This document shows, one piece after another, positions 1-10,618 of a stretch of DNA of 64,000 nt. The notes below the pieces were generated by a model that worked only from the letters and a program-made list of their open reading frames with translations, ran no database searches and had not been told where the DNA came from. Position 1 is the first letter of the stretch, and the number at the start of each line of letters is the position of its first letter. Origin of the DNA: Mesostigma viride (Eukaryota; Streptophyta; Mesostigmatophyceae; Mesostigmatales; Mesostigmataceae); contig RPFO01000213.1 in NCBI GenBank assembly GCA_009746045.1, positions 812,564 through 876,563 on the forward strand. Reading direction: 5' to 3'. The translations under genes were made by a program, and so were the position numbers.

Positions 1-1320
1 CTGAGAGCTACGTAGATCGCATGATAGGTCAGTTCGCAGTTCGGTTTTACAATTTCTTTTTCCGCCCAGGCGCTGCGGATATCGCGAGTATGGGTTATGG
101 TACGCTTCTGGGCTTATGGGCGACATGGGGAGAAGAGGGACCTGGGCAGTTGCATGCGTCAAAGAGTCTCTATTTTTTCGTCGTGATGTCGCAGTCGCGC
201 CTGGCGACAACCAGGGCGAGCGCGAGCCATATTTTTCTTTTGCCGCAAGGCTGGGTGCTTCCCACGCGTCACCGTCCTTTAATATATATTTCTTGAGCTG
301 GCCCGCGCAGCTGGCGGCCTGGGCGCACGTAAAGACCAAGGATCCGACTGTCATTCTCAACCGCATCGTTCTAAGTAAGCGTGTTAAGCGGATTGTAACC
401 TATAACTCTCGCAGACGTGATAATTCCGGTTGCTTTCAATGCCCAACTTCGTGGTTTTGATTACGTTTATGTCCGGGGGATAACGGAAGTTTGCTGGGCG
501 GTACTTTCTTTTCCCGTTGCGTCACTGAAAAGGTAAACGGCCTTGCGTTATCAAAACAGCAGCAAGTAGAAGTCGCTGTGCTTAATTGCGATGTGCTAGT
601 TTGATTCAACACATATACTGCCTTGTTGCTGAGAAGTTTTTCAAGGCTTGCTGGTATGTTGCCCATATGTTTCTAATGCTTCAACTCATGTCCAAGTGAT
701 CAAGACTGGCTTAGAAACTTGAGCTTGTCATGTTTACATTGTGCTTGTGTTGCAACTTGTTCCTCTTTGCAGTATATGTTTCCTTTATAACGTAAGGGTT
801 CAACATCATGGTTTAGCACCGTGGTGGCAGCCGAGCCTCTACTAACGATCATGGACCTAACCTTGGCAAGAATTTGCATCATATTTCACTCTTTGGACTG
901 AGCTAGCTTTACACCTGCTGTTTGGCCTGCACCATGGTCCCTGGCTGCCAGTTACATTTTGTGCCCCCCCTGGCAGGCTGCAGGGTCTAGGACTGCGAGG
1001 GTGTAACATAGACATGTTGTGGGCACCCTGGGTGCATTTTCAGGACCAGCCATGACCTGGCCATGCCTTCTTTCTCGGCATATTGTTGACTTGAGTGCTA
1101 TTTGGTCACTCGCGTAGCGACCCCCCTGCATTCATAAATCGTAAACAATTATACAATGAGCATATTTCATGGATGTTAAGCATTGCAACTCTTGAACATA
1201 TCATAAATGAACATGGTTTCATGCCGTACCCATGGATGTGTTGACATGTGTTAGTTATTACAAATGGTATCCACGCTAGAAAATGTCCTCATTTGAGGAC
1301 ATTTTCTTGGTGATTAGACA
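1..1320. mobile_element. Terminal part of a Q-family DNA transposon (copy Q2)
   Basis: Positions 1-1320 are a near-identical reverse complement of 51780-53098, the left part of the complete element Q1. The element ends at 1320 with the terminus that reads TGTCTAATCACC on the minus strand. A hairpin sits 10-40 bases inside the end (12-base arms AAAATGTCCTCA and TGAGGACATTTT around 1282-1307). The other terminus lies left of the window. The open frames seen here are short, occur in both copies and resemble no family I know, so I call no gene. Q1 shows a 4-bp target duplication; none can be checked for this copy. Confidence 0.75.
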
Positions 1321-1500
1321 ACAGATTCATTCACGCGTAAACGTCTCGGCCATATATTGTAAATCGGCCGTAACTGTTCAGCGTAAGAAAGCCATCGGAC
1401 AGAATATAATTCTAACAAAACGTACAGTAAATTGCAAGCACGGGTGCAAAGCCGCCATGGCTAAGTCGTGCATTTCCGAAACGCGCACGGTGCCAATTCA

Positions 1501-1920
1501 CGCACTTCAGGTTGCACGGTGTGGTCGTGCGATTCTGAGAAGTGCGCACCCGGGGGGAAACCGGCCCCTTGCGCACTCCCTAGTTACGCACTCCCTAGTA
1601 AAGTCGATAGATTGCGTACCTACACCTTTGGAAATGGCATTGTTTTCTTTCAAAAGCACACTCCAGGTTGCGCGCGGTGTGGTTGTGCGATTCTGAGAAG
1701 TGCGCACCCGGGGGGAAACCGGCCCCTTGCGCACTCCCTAGTTACGCACTCCCTAGTAAAGTCGATAGATTGCGTACCTACACCTTTGGAAATGGCATTG
1801 TTTTCTTTCAAACGCACACTCCAGGTTGCGCGCGGTGTGGTCGTGCGATTCTGAGAAGTGCGCACCCGGGGGAAAACCGGCCCCTTGAGCACGCAAGTCG
1901 GTAGATTGCGTACCTTGGGA
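1501..1920. repeat. 158-bp tandem repeat, about 2.6 copies
   Basis: The block containing TGCGCACCCGGGGG recurs at 1543, 1701 and 1859, a spacing of exactly 158 bases. Units include the tracts GCACTCCCTAGT and AAAGTCGATAGATTGCG. The last unit is shortened and differs slightly. Short open frames through it repeat with the unit and are not genes. The upstream stretch 1321-1500 shares a short block (around 1437-1485) with the end of the TTAA-type element near 10140-10190. Confidence 0.85.
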
Positions 1921-2050
1921 GACGGCATTATTAGTACTCAGTACATATGTGTCAGAGACGGTATTAGTACATAAGTGTCAGATGAGGGTACACATGTATC
2001 GGCTTCGTTGTGGATCACGCCACTAAAATGACTAAATACAGTAAGCTTAC

Positions 2051-2260
2051 ATACCAAGCGCCGACACTTAGCGTGTGGCATGGCAGTACATAGACCGAAG
2101 TGGAGCGTGACCCACAACGACGTTGTGGGTCACGCCACCACATAGATGTAGATACCAAGCGCCGACACGGCGTGTGGCAGTAGACCGAAGTGGAGCGTGA
2201 CCCACAACGACGTTGTGGGTCACGCCACTAGCTACATACCAACGACACTTAGCGTGTGGC
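2051..2260. repeat. Hairpin-bearing tandem repeat
   Basis: Two units of roughly 90 bases contain CCAAGCGCCGACAC and a near-perfect hairpin at 2105-2135 and again at 2195-2225. The hairpin has 15-base arms (GCGTGACCCACAACG and its complement) around a single A. A degenerate third copy begins near 2005. No coding capacity. It could be part of a DNA transposon end or a small satellite. Confidence 0.75.
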
Positions 2261-2476
2261 AGACTGGTAGTAGAGCATGTACCGGGCTGTTTCTACTACA
2301 TAATACACCCGGCGTGTACACCTGTGTACACCCGTAGTGTACACCCGTGTGCACCCACTTACAGGCGGACTTGTGGATGATCAATTATATTTGTTCCTTT
2401 TAAAAATGATGATTTAATGTTTATAAATTGCAAGCTAAGATCAAGTGATAATGTATTGTAATTGTTGTACTATCTC

Positions 2477-2558
2477 CGACAGGACAACAGCTATCTATCA
2501 ATGACCGACAGGACAAACAGCTATCTATCATCATTGATAGATAGCTGTTGTCCTGTCG
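2477..2558. repeat. Perfect 28-bp inverted repeat
   Basis: Arms 2477-2504 and 2531-2558 are exact reverse complements. Between them lies a near-direct copy of the left arm (CGACAGGACAAACAGC...), so three copies of one word sit in alternating orientation. This could form a strong hairpin or mark a small fold-back element. Confidence 0.8.
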
Positions 2559-3244
2559 TACGTACACGTGTATGTAGTATGTAATGCGTGCGCCGGACGA
2601 GGGTACACGCCGGTTCACGATGATCAAGTGTGAAAAATACGTACACCGCGCCCACAAATTTTTTGGTACATGCACGTTATGCACGTCCGAGTCCACGATT
2701 AGTACTTTACATATTAATGTGAGGATTTCGCACAAGCCATCGTCAATGATGCTATGCTTTCAGTACATATAAACAGTCCAAGCGAACACATTATATTTCA
2801 TGAGCCTGTCGGGCAAAATTAATTTTGGCGTGTATGCCAAATTTTAACACGTCGATATGCCATGGCGGACCTGGTACTACGTACTGTACGTACCGGTGGC
2901 AGCCCTTACGCACCTTTCGTAAATACGAGGAAGCCAGACGTAATAACTGAGGATCGATCAATTTCAGACTTCTGACTTCCGCCGCATCCTTTTTAACCGC
3001 AACGCGTCAGTTCATTATTGGCCCCTACATCGAGGGTACCCCATGTTTGTTGCGTTTCTCCCTCGTTGCGGAACCGCAAAATCGGTGAGTGCCTTTTGCG
3101 GAACTGGCTATGGCGATTCTTCCTGACCCCGTATCTTTCTGTAGACATAAGCTTTTACGCAACGGAAGGTGGCGTTGGGTAGCCCTACACTTCCTTCATA
3201 TAAATACGTCATTTAATTTTTTTTGATTAGTTGCGTAACTAGTT
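2559..3244. other. Unassigned intergenic sequence
   Basis: No gene, long repeat or transposon terminus was recognised here. Several GTTGCG/CGCAAC words occur near 3000-3250, and the last of them abuts the truncated copia-4 fragment. Short open frames have no recognisable similarity. Confidence 0.5.
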
Positions 3245-3257
3245 GCGTTACCGCGGG

Positions 3258-4268
3258 TTGGTACTGTATGATGATATTGACCCTTGTTTCTTCACCATCC
3301 CTCATCCTGCTGGTATGATGATGTTTGTGTGGCATGGGGATGATCAGCTCATTACTGGTCCCAGGGCAGCTGTGGAGGATTTCATTGCTCAAGTGTCTGC
3401 TAGCTTTGAATTAGGCAAGCAGCTGGAGCTGGGGAAAGATCCTGTCAAGTTCTGTGGCATCATTCTGAACCTGTTTAAGGAGCAGAAGGAGTGGGTGTGT
3501 TCTCTCAAAGCATCCCCTGAATATGTCATGTCTTGCAAAGATGTTCTCCCCTCTGACATCACTCCTGATCTCTGTCCCACTATTAGGGGTTAGCTAGGTT
3601 GGCTGTGTGCCACGTGTGCTCCTCATCTGGCAGTGGTCAGCAGAGTGGATGATGATGTCCTCATGGAGGTGGGGTCTCGGGCTATTAAACAGGTGTTGCA
3701 TGATGGCCCTCCCCTTATTCTTCATGCCTTGGATCTGTTCCAACCCATCCACATCACCTGCATGATGGACAGTTCCATGGAGTCACGGGTAGTCACTAAG
3801 GTTCAAGCCAGAGAGGCAGGCCTATTTATGTTGTCTAACCCCACTGGCAAGCGATCTTAATTGGTTTCCTGGTTCAGCAGACTCCACAAGCGCAAGGCAG
3901 TCAGCAGCAATGTAGCAGAATGTCGTGCTGTGGTCTCATCTGTGTTGCATGCCAGGTACTTGAACCATCTGTTGGTGTGGTTGCAGCATCAGGCTGGTAG
4001 TTATGCTGGGGTCAAATCCCATCTGCTGACTGACAGTCAATCTCTTCTCTCTTTCCTGGACAACCCCTTGGCTGTACACACTGATTTGGATTGGATTGTC
4101 CTCAAGCAGGAGTGCACCTATCTGGAGTCAAAGACTCACATCAGAGACCCTGACAATGCAGCTGATGCACTCACAAAAGTGCCACAAGCTGCAGGGCCTC
4201 AGCATAGAGTCCTATACACGCTGATGAATCCGTATAACGGCAGATGGGTGAAGTGCCTCAGCCTAGGG
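3258..4268 (+). pseudogene. copia-4 pol remnant: RT C-terminal part plus RNase H
   Basis: Three adjacent open frames (3243-3593, 3633-3860, 3861-4382) give a broken copia Pol. The first contains IDPCFF and the RT catalytic motif WHGDD, followed by the FELGK and FCGI blocks of copia RT. The second contains the RNase H start MMDSSMESR. The third continues with WFSRLHKR, SSNVAECRA, LLTDSQS and the conserved end NAADALTK. Stops at 3591-3593 and 3858-3860 break it. Catalytic residues seen are the RT GDD and the RNase H acidic positions (D in MMDSS, E in AECRA, D in LTDSQ, D in NAADAL). It is a dead copy. Confidence 0.8.
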
Positions 4269-4627
4269 TTGTTAGCACCAGATAGGAGGGTGGTCATGGG
4301 GTGGCAGGGACTGATGTGTCCAACCCGTAAGACTCTCTTTGCGTCATTAAAGATTGAGGTCAGAAGGGTCCTCCTTTATTGATGGCTTGTTCTTTGTCAA
4401 TAAAACGTGTGGTCATATTTTTCTGACAATGGTTTTCCCAAACACAGGCATCCAACCAGTGTGGATGTTATATCCAACACGGAGGAGCTATGGGCGCTTT
4501 TATTAATGCATCTCTTTCAGTGTCCTGGTTGTCCCTGTGGGGAACCTTGCTTATCAGTAGTGGTTGGCATATGAGTGGGTTGTGGGAAGAGTCTTCCCCT
4601 CACTCCCCAAAGAAAAGTAATAATGGG

Positions 4628-5152
4628 AGCTATTCTAGGGCTTCAGGCCTAGACTATCAGTACACGTGGCGTTGTCCCCGTCTCCCAAGTGGGATACGGA
4701 CGTGGACGGTGGTGTAGTACACTGGACATATCTCTACTAGGGTTTAGATCCGCACGTGCCATATTGGGCACGTGGGTGCTAGATATTAGCACTGAGATAT
4801 GTAGGGCACACGCACGTGGGTATTCACGTGGTAGGGTTTATGAGCTGTGATGCAGACCACAAGGTGGCTGCAGTGCTAGTCCTGTACGGAGGTCCTAGGG
4901 GAGGTCCAGGACCGTCCACGTAGTGCTGCTAGGCAGTCGTTCAATGCCTGTGGGCATCGTATCAGTCCTAGCTGGAGTAGATCTAGCTGGACGGAGTCAG
5001 CACCTCATTGGTTAGCACTAGTGCAGGATAGCTAGGTTACCCTAACCTACGTGCCCATGCAATCCAGCTTGGCAAGCTTGCATGGATTGATATTATGCCA
5101 GCCATTGCATAATCCAACACACGTTCGCTTTCATCGCACAAGTGCATTAACT
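4628..5152 (+). repeat. Probable 3' LTR of copia-4
   Basis: A purine-rich tract (AAAGAAAAGTAATAATGGG, ending at 4627) resembles the polypurine tracts of copia-1 (ends 17146) and copia-3. What follows begins AGCTATT and ends GTGCATTAACT at 5152, matching the AG...TTAACT style of this family's LTRs. The 5' LTR is missing, so the start is inferred. The region 4383-4627 is its 3' UTR and shows no gene. Confidence 0.45.
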
Positions 5153-5354
5153 GTCGTATGCCACGCGTCACTTGAAGAACCACCGTAGAATCACCGAATC
5201 CAAGTATGTAGAATGTAGTAGAACAGTATCTTGCTCATATCTCGAGCAATACTCATCAGAATGAACCCAATTCTGGATTGTAGTAACCGGAAGTAGAATC
5301 TCTACAAGCCAAGTAGCTTAGTAGAATAATATTTCTTGCCAGGCAATATTAACT
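5153..5354 (-). repeat. Partial 3' LTR of copia-3
   Basis: This matches 50806-51003, the start of the 5' LTR, including the terminal AGTTAATATTGCC read on the minus strand. It stops at 5153 where copia-4 begins, so about two thirds of the LTR is missing. Just outside it, 5355-5403 repeats the polypurine tract and the first bases of the LTR, so the tract and LTR start occur twice in tandem. Confidence 0.75.
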
Positions 5355-5890
5355 CCAGCCCTTTCTTCTCTTTTAGAGCTTGGACGTAACAGCCATATTA
5401 ACTCCAGCCCTTTCTTTCTTTTAGAGCTGTTAGGCTTGGCAACACATATATAGAAACAACATGCATAGCACTTGACATCCCTCCCAGCTCTCTGTAGTCT
5501 CTGCTCGGGATTAATCAAGCACCAGATCACAACACATCTCAGCCATGACGAATTACAATGAATTCCCTATCCACTGGAAGTAGAAAGCCAGGTGTTTGGA
5601 GTAGCAGCTTGTGGCTAACCAGAATAATGACCAAAATGGAATCATCACCATAATGGCTCCTGATTGGAACCCCACAAGTTACCCACAAGACCTTATCAGG
5701 TAGACATTGATAGTTTAATCAGAACTGGCGCCCACCATGGTCTGAGAAATAGCACATCCGACAAAATATATTAAGAACATGACGAACTATCTTCCTCTGT
5801 CTGGGACAAAACTAGGGGGACCTGTCGCCACCTCACCAGCAAGCTAGGTTGATGGGCCAGCCAATCCGGGAAAATCCGCCTAAGCAGCCC

Positions 5891-5907
5891 CAGGGAATCG
5901 AACCCTG
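5891..5907 (-). other. tRNA T-arm-like hairpin in copia-3 3' UTR
   Basis: The minus strand reads CAGGGTTCGATTCCCTG, a perfect 5-bp stem with a TTCGATT loop, identical in form to a tRNA T-arm and to the pol III B box. Equivalent hairpins sit at the same place in copia-1 (16589-16605) and copia-2 (20889-20905). No A box or acceptor stem was found, so this is not a complete tRNA gene. Confidence 0.6.
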
Positions 5908-6137
5908 CCCATTAAAATCCATTTGGTTGAGACAAACCTCAAACTGAGGGCAAACCCCCAACCAACACCATGCTCCATGACTGAGCATTACATATAATAC
6001 AGTATTATACACATATGTACACAGAGCATTACTGCCCTCAGAGCATCACAGCTCTCAGCATAACAGAGCCCAGCTCAATGTTAGCTCTTCTCACCCATCA
6101 GTCACCAAACTCAAAGCTCAAACTGGAATTGCTCAAC

Positions 6138-8103
6138 TCACATAGAGGAGCTCATCAGTTTATAAAGAAGCTTGTATTGTTCAGCAGACTTGTGAGGCAA
6201 CTTGGTCAAGGCATCAGCAGGATTCTCAGAACCTGGAAGATGTTGAATATCCACCAGACCTGCCAACTCCTTCAACAGGAGATAATCCAGATCTCTGCTT
6301 CTGGCCAACTGCTTGTGCACAAACTGGACCATGCCCATGTTATCTGAAAGGATCAAGGTGTCCAGCTGAAGAGTATGAGGAGTAACTGAAGCCATAGCTA
6401 GCAACAGCTCCTTGATGTACAAACTGCATGGACTGAATCCCTTCACAAAGGGCTCTGCACTCAGAGACATCTGAACTCACAGCAACCCTTCTTTGAAGAC
6501 GACTGTACCAGGCCACAAGACTAGGCCTATGTTGCTGAAGCACAAACAAGCCAGCTGACCTGCCTCTGACCTTAGAAACTTGCCTGCTATCCATGGAGCT
6601 ATCAACATAGATATCCAAGGAAAATGGCAAAGACAAATCAATCCCAGCTAAAGTAATACCAGGAGACTTGTTAACATGTGCAATAATCTGGGAAGGCTCC
6701 TCCAGAATCAGCACATCATCAGGGGATCTGCTATGGACCATCATCATTGTCAGGCCCACAAATGCTGCCATACCAGGCCAACTTGCCTTTTTTCAGCTCA
6801 GGTGCAATGGATGATGTCATGACCTCTGGAACAGATTGAAGAATGGTACTCTTGTAGTCATTGCCTGCCTGCAGCTTAATCAGCCACTGACTCCCCTCCT
6901 GAACCAATGTAGCCTGCATTCCACAGAACGTGACAGCCTCTCCAGGCTTCTGCCACAATTCTTTTCCCAAAGGAAATGCTTCATTAATGATGGGCACAAA
7001 CTGACTCAACCACTTAGTGGGAGCAATCAAGTGCAAGTCATCACCATGCAGGCTAGCATACACAGGTAAATCATGCCACCTATACCCAGCAATAAACATG
7101 GGTCCGCAGATGACACCTTCAATCCACAGTGCTTAGTCAAGAAGTCTTCCAAGGTGAGCCTCCAAATGATGGGACTGGACCTGAGACCTTCTAGACCCTT
7201 CAGAATCAGCAGGTAGCTAGACTGGAGCTCTGCCTGCCAGGCTACAGGAACTGGCACATGAAATGGAGTTTCACAATGCCACACATGCTGAGCCACACTG
7301 GGATCACCCTTCAGAAATGCTCTCTTGAAATCTAGCAGAACTGAAGACATATCAGCACCCTGGTTCAGCATACCGACATACATGCAGGCACAATACAATA
7401 CGCCATGTATCATGTAGCATCCCAGGCGTATACAACTCCTCGCCCAGAAGATCCAGGCCAGTACCACGGTATTCATTAAGAACTGGACGCACATGGGGAA
7501 CAGACACCCCCTCCACCTCCTTCCGCTTGATGACGAATCTGAGCTTCAACCGTGTACTGTATGGGGGAACTTCATTCACAGGCTGACAGCAGTCAAACTG
7601 CAACCACTCCTCTAGGGCCTTGGCAAATGCTAGCCTCCAGGCCTAAAACATCAGAGGAGAACTCATTTCCTGGACACGCTGATCATAGCTAAGAGGAGAA
7701 TGAGCAGCCAGTGATCGCTGAGTAATACCAATACTGCTAGGATGGAGAGCAGCTGGCATCACAAGACTGGAAGCCACAGGAATCTGATCCTCAGGCCACT
7801 GCACATTCTTGATCGCTTTCACAGAGAAAAAATTAAAATTCAGGGCCCTGAAGTTACACTGTAGTCAGTGGAATGCTACCCCAACCCTTACGAATAAGGC
7901 TATGAGATAAAACCACAACTCCAGGGGTGCAAAGAAAATTCTGACCCAAAATGATGGGGCCATCATAGTCTTCCAGCACTAGGAAGGAAACATCTACACC
8001 CATAACTGGCAAGATGATTTCTCCTACCACTTTCAAATGAACCCTGCCACTAAAGTCAGACACCCAGGAACAGCTAGACTGGCCAATCTGCCGCTGCCCT
8101 GTA
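6138..8103 (-). pseudogene. copia-3 pol, C-terminal part: protease-like end, RT, RNase H
   Basis: Broken minus-strand frames match the intact copia-1 Pol block by block. 7854-8063 holds the second half of the retropepsin-like domain (WVSDFSGR, FLVLEDYDGP, ILGQNFL). 7352-7603 and 7027-7494 hold the RT start and the LLDFKRAFL and LKGLEGLRSSP blocks. 6731-7099 holds the catalytic LHGDDLHL and CGMQATL. 6138-6771 holds RNase H (YVDSSMDSR, SSDVSECRA, LSDNMGM, NPADALTK). Several frameshifts break it. The break at 8103 is the copia-1 insertion site, and the sequence resumes at 17842. Confidence 0.85.
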
Positions 8104-8590
8104 AGTTAACGCCAAGCGCATTGGCGTGATCCTGATTCGGCATATCTCTGCGATTCCAGCGGCACCGGAACGAGTTCATTCCGACAAGTATCAAGAAAGT
8201 TATGGCGTTCCGACTTCCCGGTCGCGCGCGAGCGCGAGCCGGCTGTTCTTCTAAGTCGGACGTGAATATTTGCCGACGACATATGGGGTCGACAGTAATT
8301 CCTGGGCTGACAGGAATTAGGTGCTGTACCTACGACGGTATTGGATTAATACGTCGTACGCAGGAAATAGGAACCTTAACCTGTGGTCTGTTGGTACCGC
8401 AGGCTTAGTCCTGGACTTCTAGGTGCAGATGCAATAGTCACTGTGGACTGCGCTCTGTGGTCACTGTGCCTGTATGGCAGACCTACTGTATAGGAACTGG
8501 GCGCTGTACAGGTAGTGAATACTGTACCGGGAGTGTTATTACTGAGCCTACCTCTTAGGTTGCTCAGGACTAGCAAGCACAGTGCACAAG

Positions 8591-8598
8591 TATATAAA
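8591..8598 (+). promoter_or_regulatory. TATA-like box in copia-1 5' LTR
   Basis: TATATAAA lies about 120 bases before the insertion point in the LTR. The same box is conserved at 17633-17640 (3' LTR) and, on the minus strand, at 40464-40471 (copia-2 5' LTR). Position and sequence suit an LTR core promoter. The start site itself is not visible from sequence. Confidence 0.6.
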
Positions 8599-8719
8599 CA
8601 ATAGGCCAATGCCATTTGGGCAGATCTCTTGCGAGCCCGCCTCACGTGTTGTGCCTTGACTTGGCAAGCGCGTGTACAAGCCTCAAGTGTGTGAGCGCTG
8701 TAACATTATCCAATTTTAA

Positions 8720-10439
8720 CACGTCGTACGTCAAAACTCAGTCCTAAAAATAGGACTGAGTATGCCAACTTTGAGATCATGTAGCGGTAAGGGTAGGGGG
8801 GTACCCCATATGTTTGATATGCATCAGAGCACTCAATATCATGCTAATGCTTGGGCATATGCCTAAAAAATCATATGTTGACCAAATCATGTAAAATTTT
8901 ACAAGGGTGTCAACCCATGCTCGCGATTTGGCAATTTTCTGTGGAAGGACGAGTTGGGAAAATTCAATAAAATCCATATGCATGTTGAAAAAATATAGGC
9001 GTGTAAACAATATAGTTCTTGAAACATGGCAAAAAACTGGGCTCAATTTGGCCACAGCCTCTACCTGAAACTCACCAAAAACCACCAGCCCTAAGAATGG
9101 GTTTCGAGGTTGCTAGCAATGTGCAAGCATGTAAGTGCGGTCATACTACACACCACCGTGGCAACCAACCATGCCAATCAACTCATTTCCCTTCTAGCAT
9201 AACAGGAAAACATACTTGCATCATCATATTGCAGTTATATTATACCTTAGTATATGTGTGAGAGCCTATGCACGCACGTAGGGAATGGGCATTGATACCT
9301 ACCTACAAAGGGTTTTATTATGAGCCTTAACCACCAACATAATGGGTAGGTTAAGCATATTTCAATTGTTTTTAACAAGAATAGAGATGGCTAACACTGT
9401 TTTGCCTTGCCATGGCATGGCCAACATACTTGCTGGCACATGATGACAGTGGTTTATCACCAAGATTCTTCACTCACCCGTATAAGCTTGAAAGCACGCT
9501 GGATGCAGCCCATGGCCATACAATCACGCAGTATGAACGTAGCAAAAGAATAACTAACATCTATGAAGGTATTTAAACCCATACAGCGCCTAAAAAACTG
9601 CAAAAGTACACTAGGGTAAGGCAAATGCCTGGTAACATCATAAAAAATGGGGGGTTTAGAGAGGGGCAGGCAACGGTCAAGAAAGCGCATCAAGATTCGA
9701 AACTGACAGCGCCTTGCAAGCTCAAACTCATGTAAGAACATAACAAAACGATGAGGTGACGATATTTCAGCTTTACCGTGCACGGATGGCGTTATCTTGG
9801 CCCAGGCGGTGCCCGCAAAAGTGACACTTGCGGCACACAAACCATGACATGACAGAGTGGTCGAAATCATCAAATCTTTACTGCCACTGACTTAATTCTA
9901 CACACATGCATGATAATAAGTAGAAAGAAGCATATAAACCCTTGGAACTGCACCGTAAAGTAAATTTAGTCATCAATTCCGTCAACCTGCCTGGTCGCAG
10001 TTTTTTCCAGCAAGAGCAGTGCCGACACCTGGTAAATCGCATCCCCGGGAGCTAAAAATTGGTTTGTGTCATCTTTAGGACATATAAAATCTATTTCCTG
10101 GGTTTTACCAGCTAAATCGTCCGCAAACGTAAACTGCATGCATGGGCGCAAGCCGCCATGGCTAGGTCGTGCATTTCCGGAACTCACGTTTCACGTGAAA
10201 AAGTACCCTTACCACCTGTACTTTGACCGTACATTTAGCCGCCCAAACAAAATCCAAAAAAATCGCAAAAATATGTCTAAGAAAGGTCATTTCACGTAGT
10301 ATTTGAATAAATTTTGAGGGAATTTTTTTGACAAACATTCCGACTTGGGCGAATTTTCTACGAAACCCAAAAACTCAGTCCTAAGAATAGGACTGAGTTG
10401 AACTCAGTCCTAAGAATAGGTGCAGTGACGAACGACGTG
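8720..10439. mobile_element. 1.7 kb DNA transposon with TTAA target duplication
   Basis: The insert in the copia-1 5' LTR is flanked by TTAA (8716-8719 and 10440-10443). Ends are 13-bp inverted repeats CACGTCGT(A/T)CGTC. Next to each end are hairpins built on ACTCAGTCCTA...TAGGACTGAGT (8740-8762; one full and one partial copy at 10374-10420). TTAA duplications are typical of piggyBac and Kolobok groups, but the ends do not show the usual CCC start of piggyBac. The frames inside (8777-9085 and 9457-9873, minus) resemble no transposase, so it is probably non-autonomous. Confidence 0.8.
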
Positions 10440-10618
10440 TTAACAAAGCTCCGTTTCCAACCATATTCACACATTGCTGCATTGCAACCATATCCTTCAC
10501 ATTGCGTGTGCCAGGAACGTTAACTCAAATTACAACCAGTCTCAGCGGAACGGCCAGGAGGGTCGTTGCCGGTTGCGGTGTGCAGCGTTGACGACGCGAG
10601 GAGTTCGTCCGGTGGTGA

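Larger units (their letters stand above)
3245..5152 (+). mobile_element. copia-4: 5'-truncated Ty1/copia-type element
   Basis: A copia fragment on the plus strand keeps only the 3' part of pol, the 3' UTR and a likely 3' LTR. It begins abruptly inside reverse transcriptase near 3250 and ends at 5152 with TTAACT, the same end as the LTRs of copia-1 and copia-2. At 5153 the sequence switches to the 3' LTR of copia-3, which suggests copia-4 inserted into that LTR. The other side is lost, so no target duplication can be shown. It is the most diverged of the four related copia elements. Confidence 0.75.
8104..10525 (+). repeat. 5' LTR of copia-1, interrupted
   Basis: The LTR runs 8104-8719 and resumes at 10444, ending at 10525, with the TTAA-type element between. 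It matches the 3' LTR 17147-17841. A TATA-like box (TATATAAA, 8591-8598) lies in its second half and is the likely pol II start region. The sequence just after the LTR, CAAATTACAACC, is the likely primer-binding region; it is shared with copia-2, and copia-3 has the similar GAATTACAA. Confidence 0.85.

Noticed and set aside
2838..2860. TTTTAACACGTCGATATG as an end of the TTAA-type element
   Set aside because: Only the first eight bases after TTAA match, and no partner end was found in the window.
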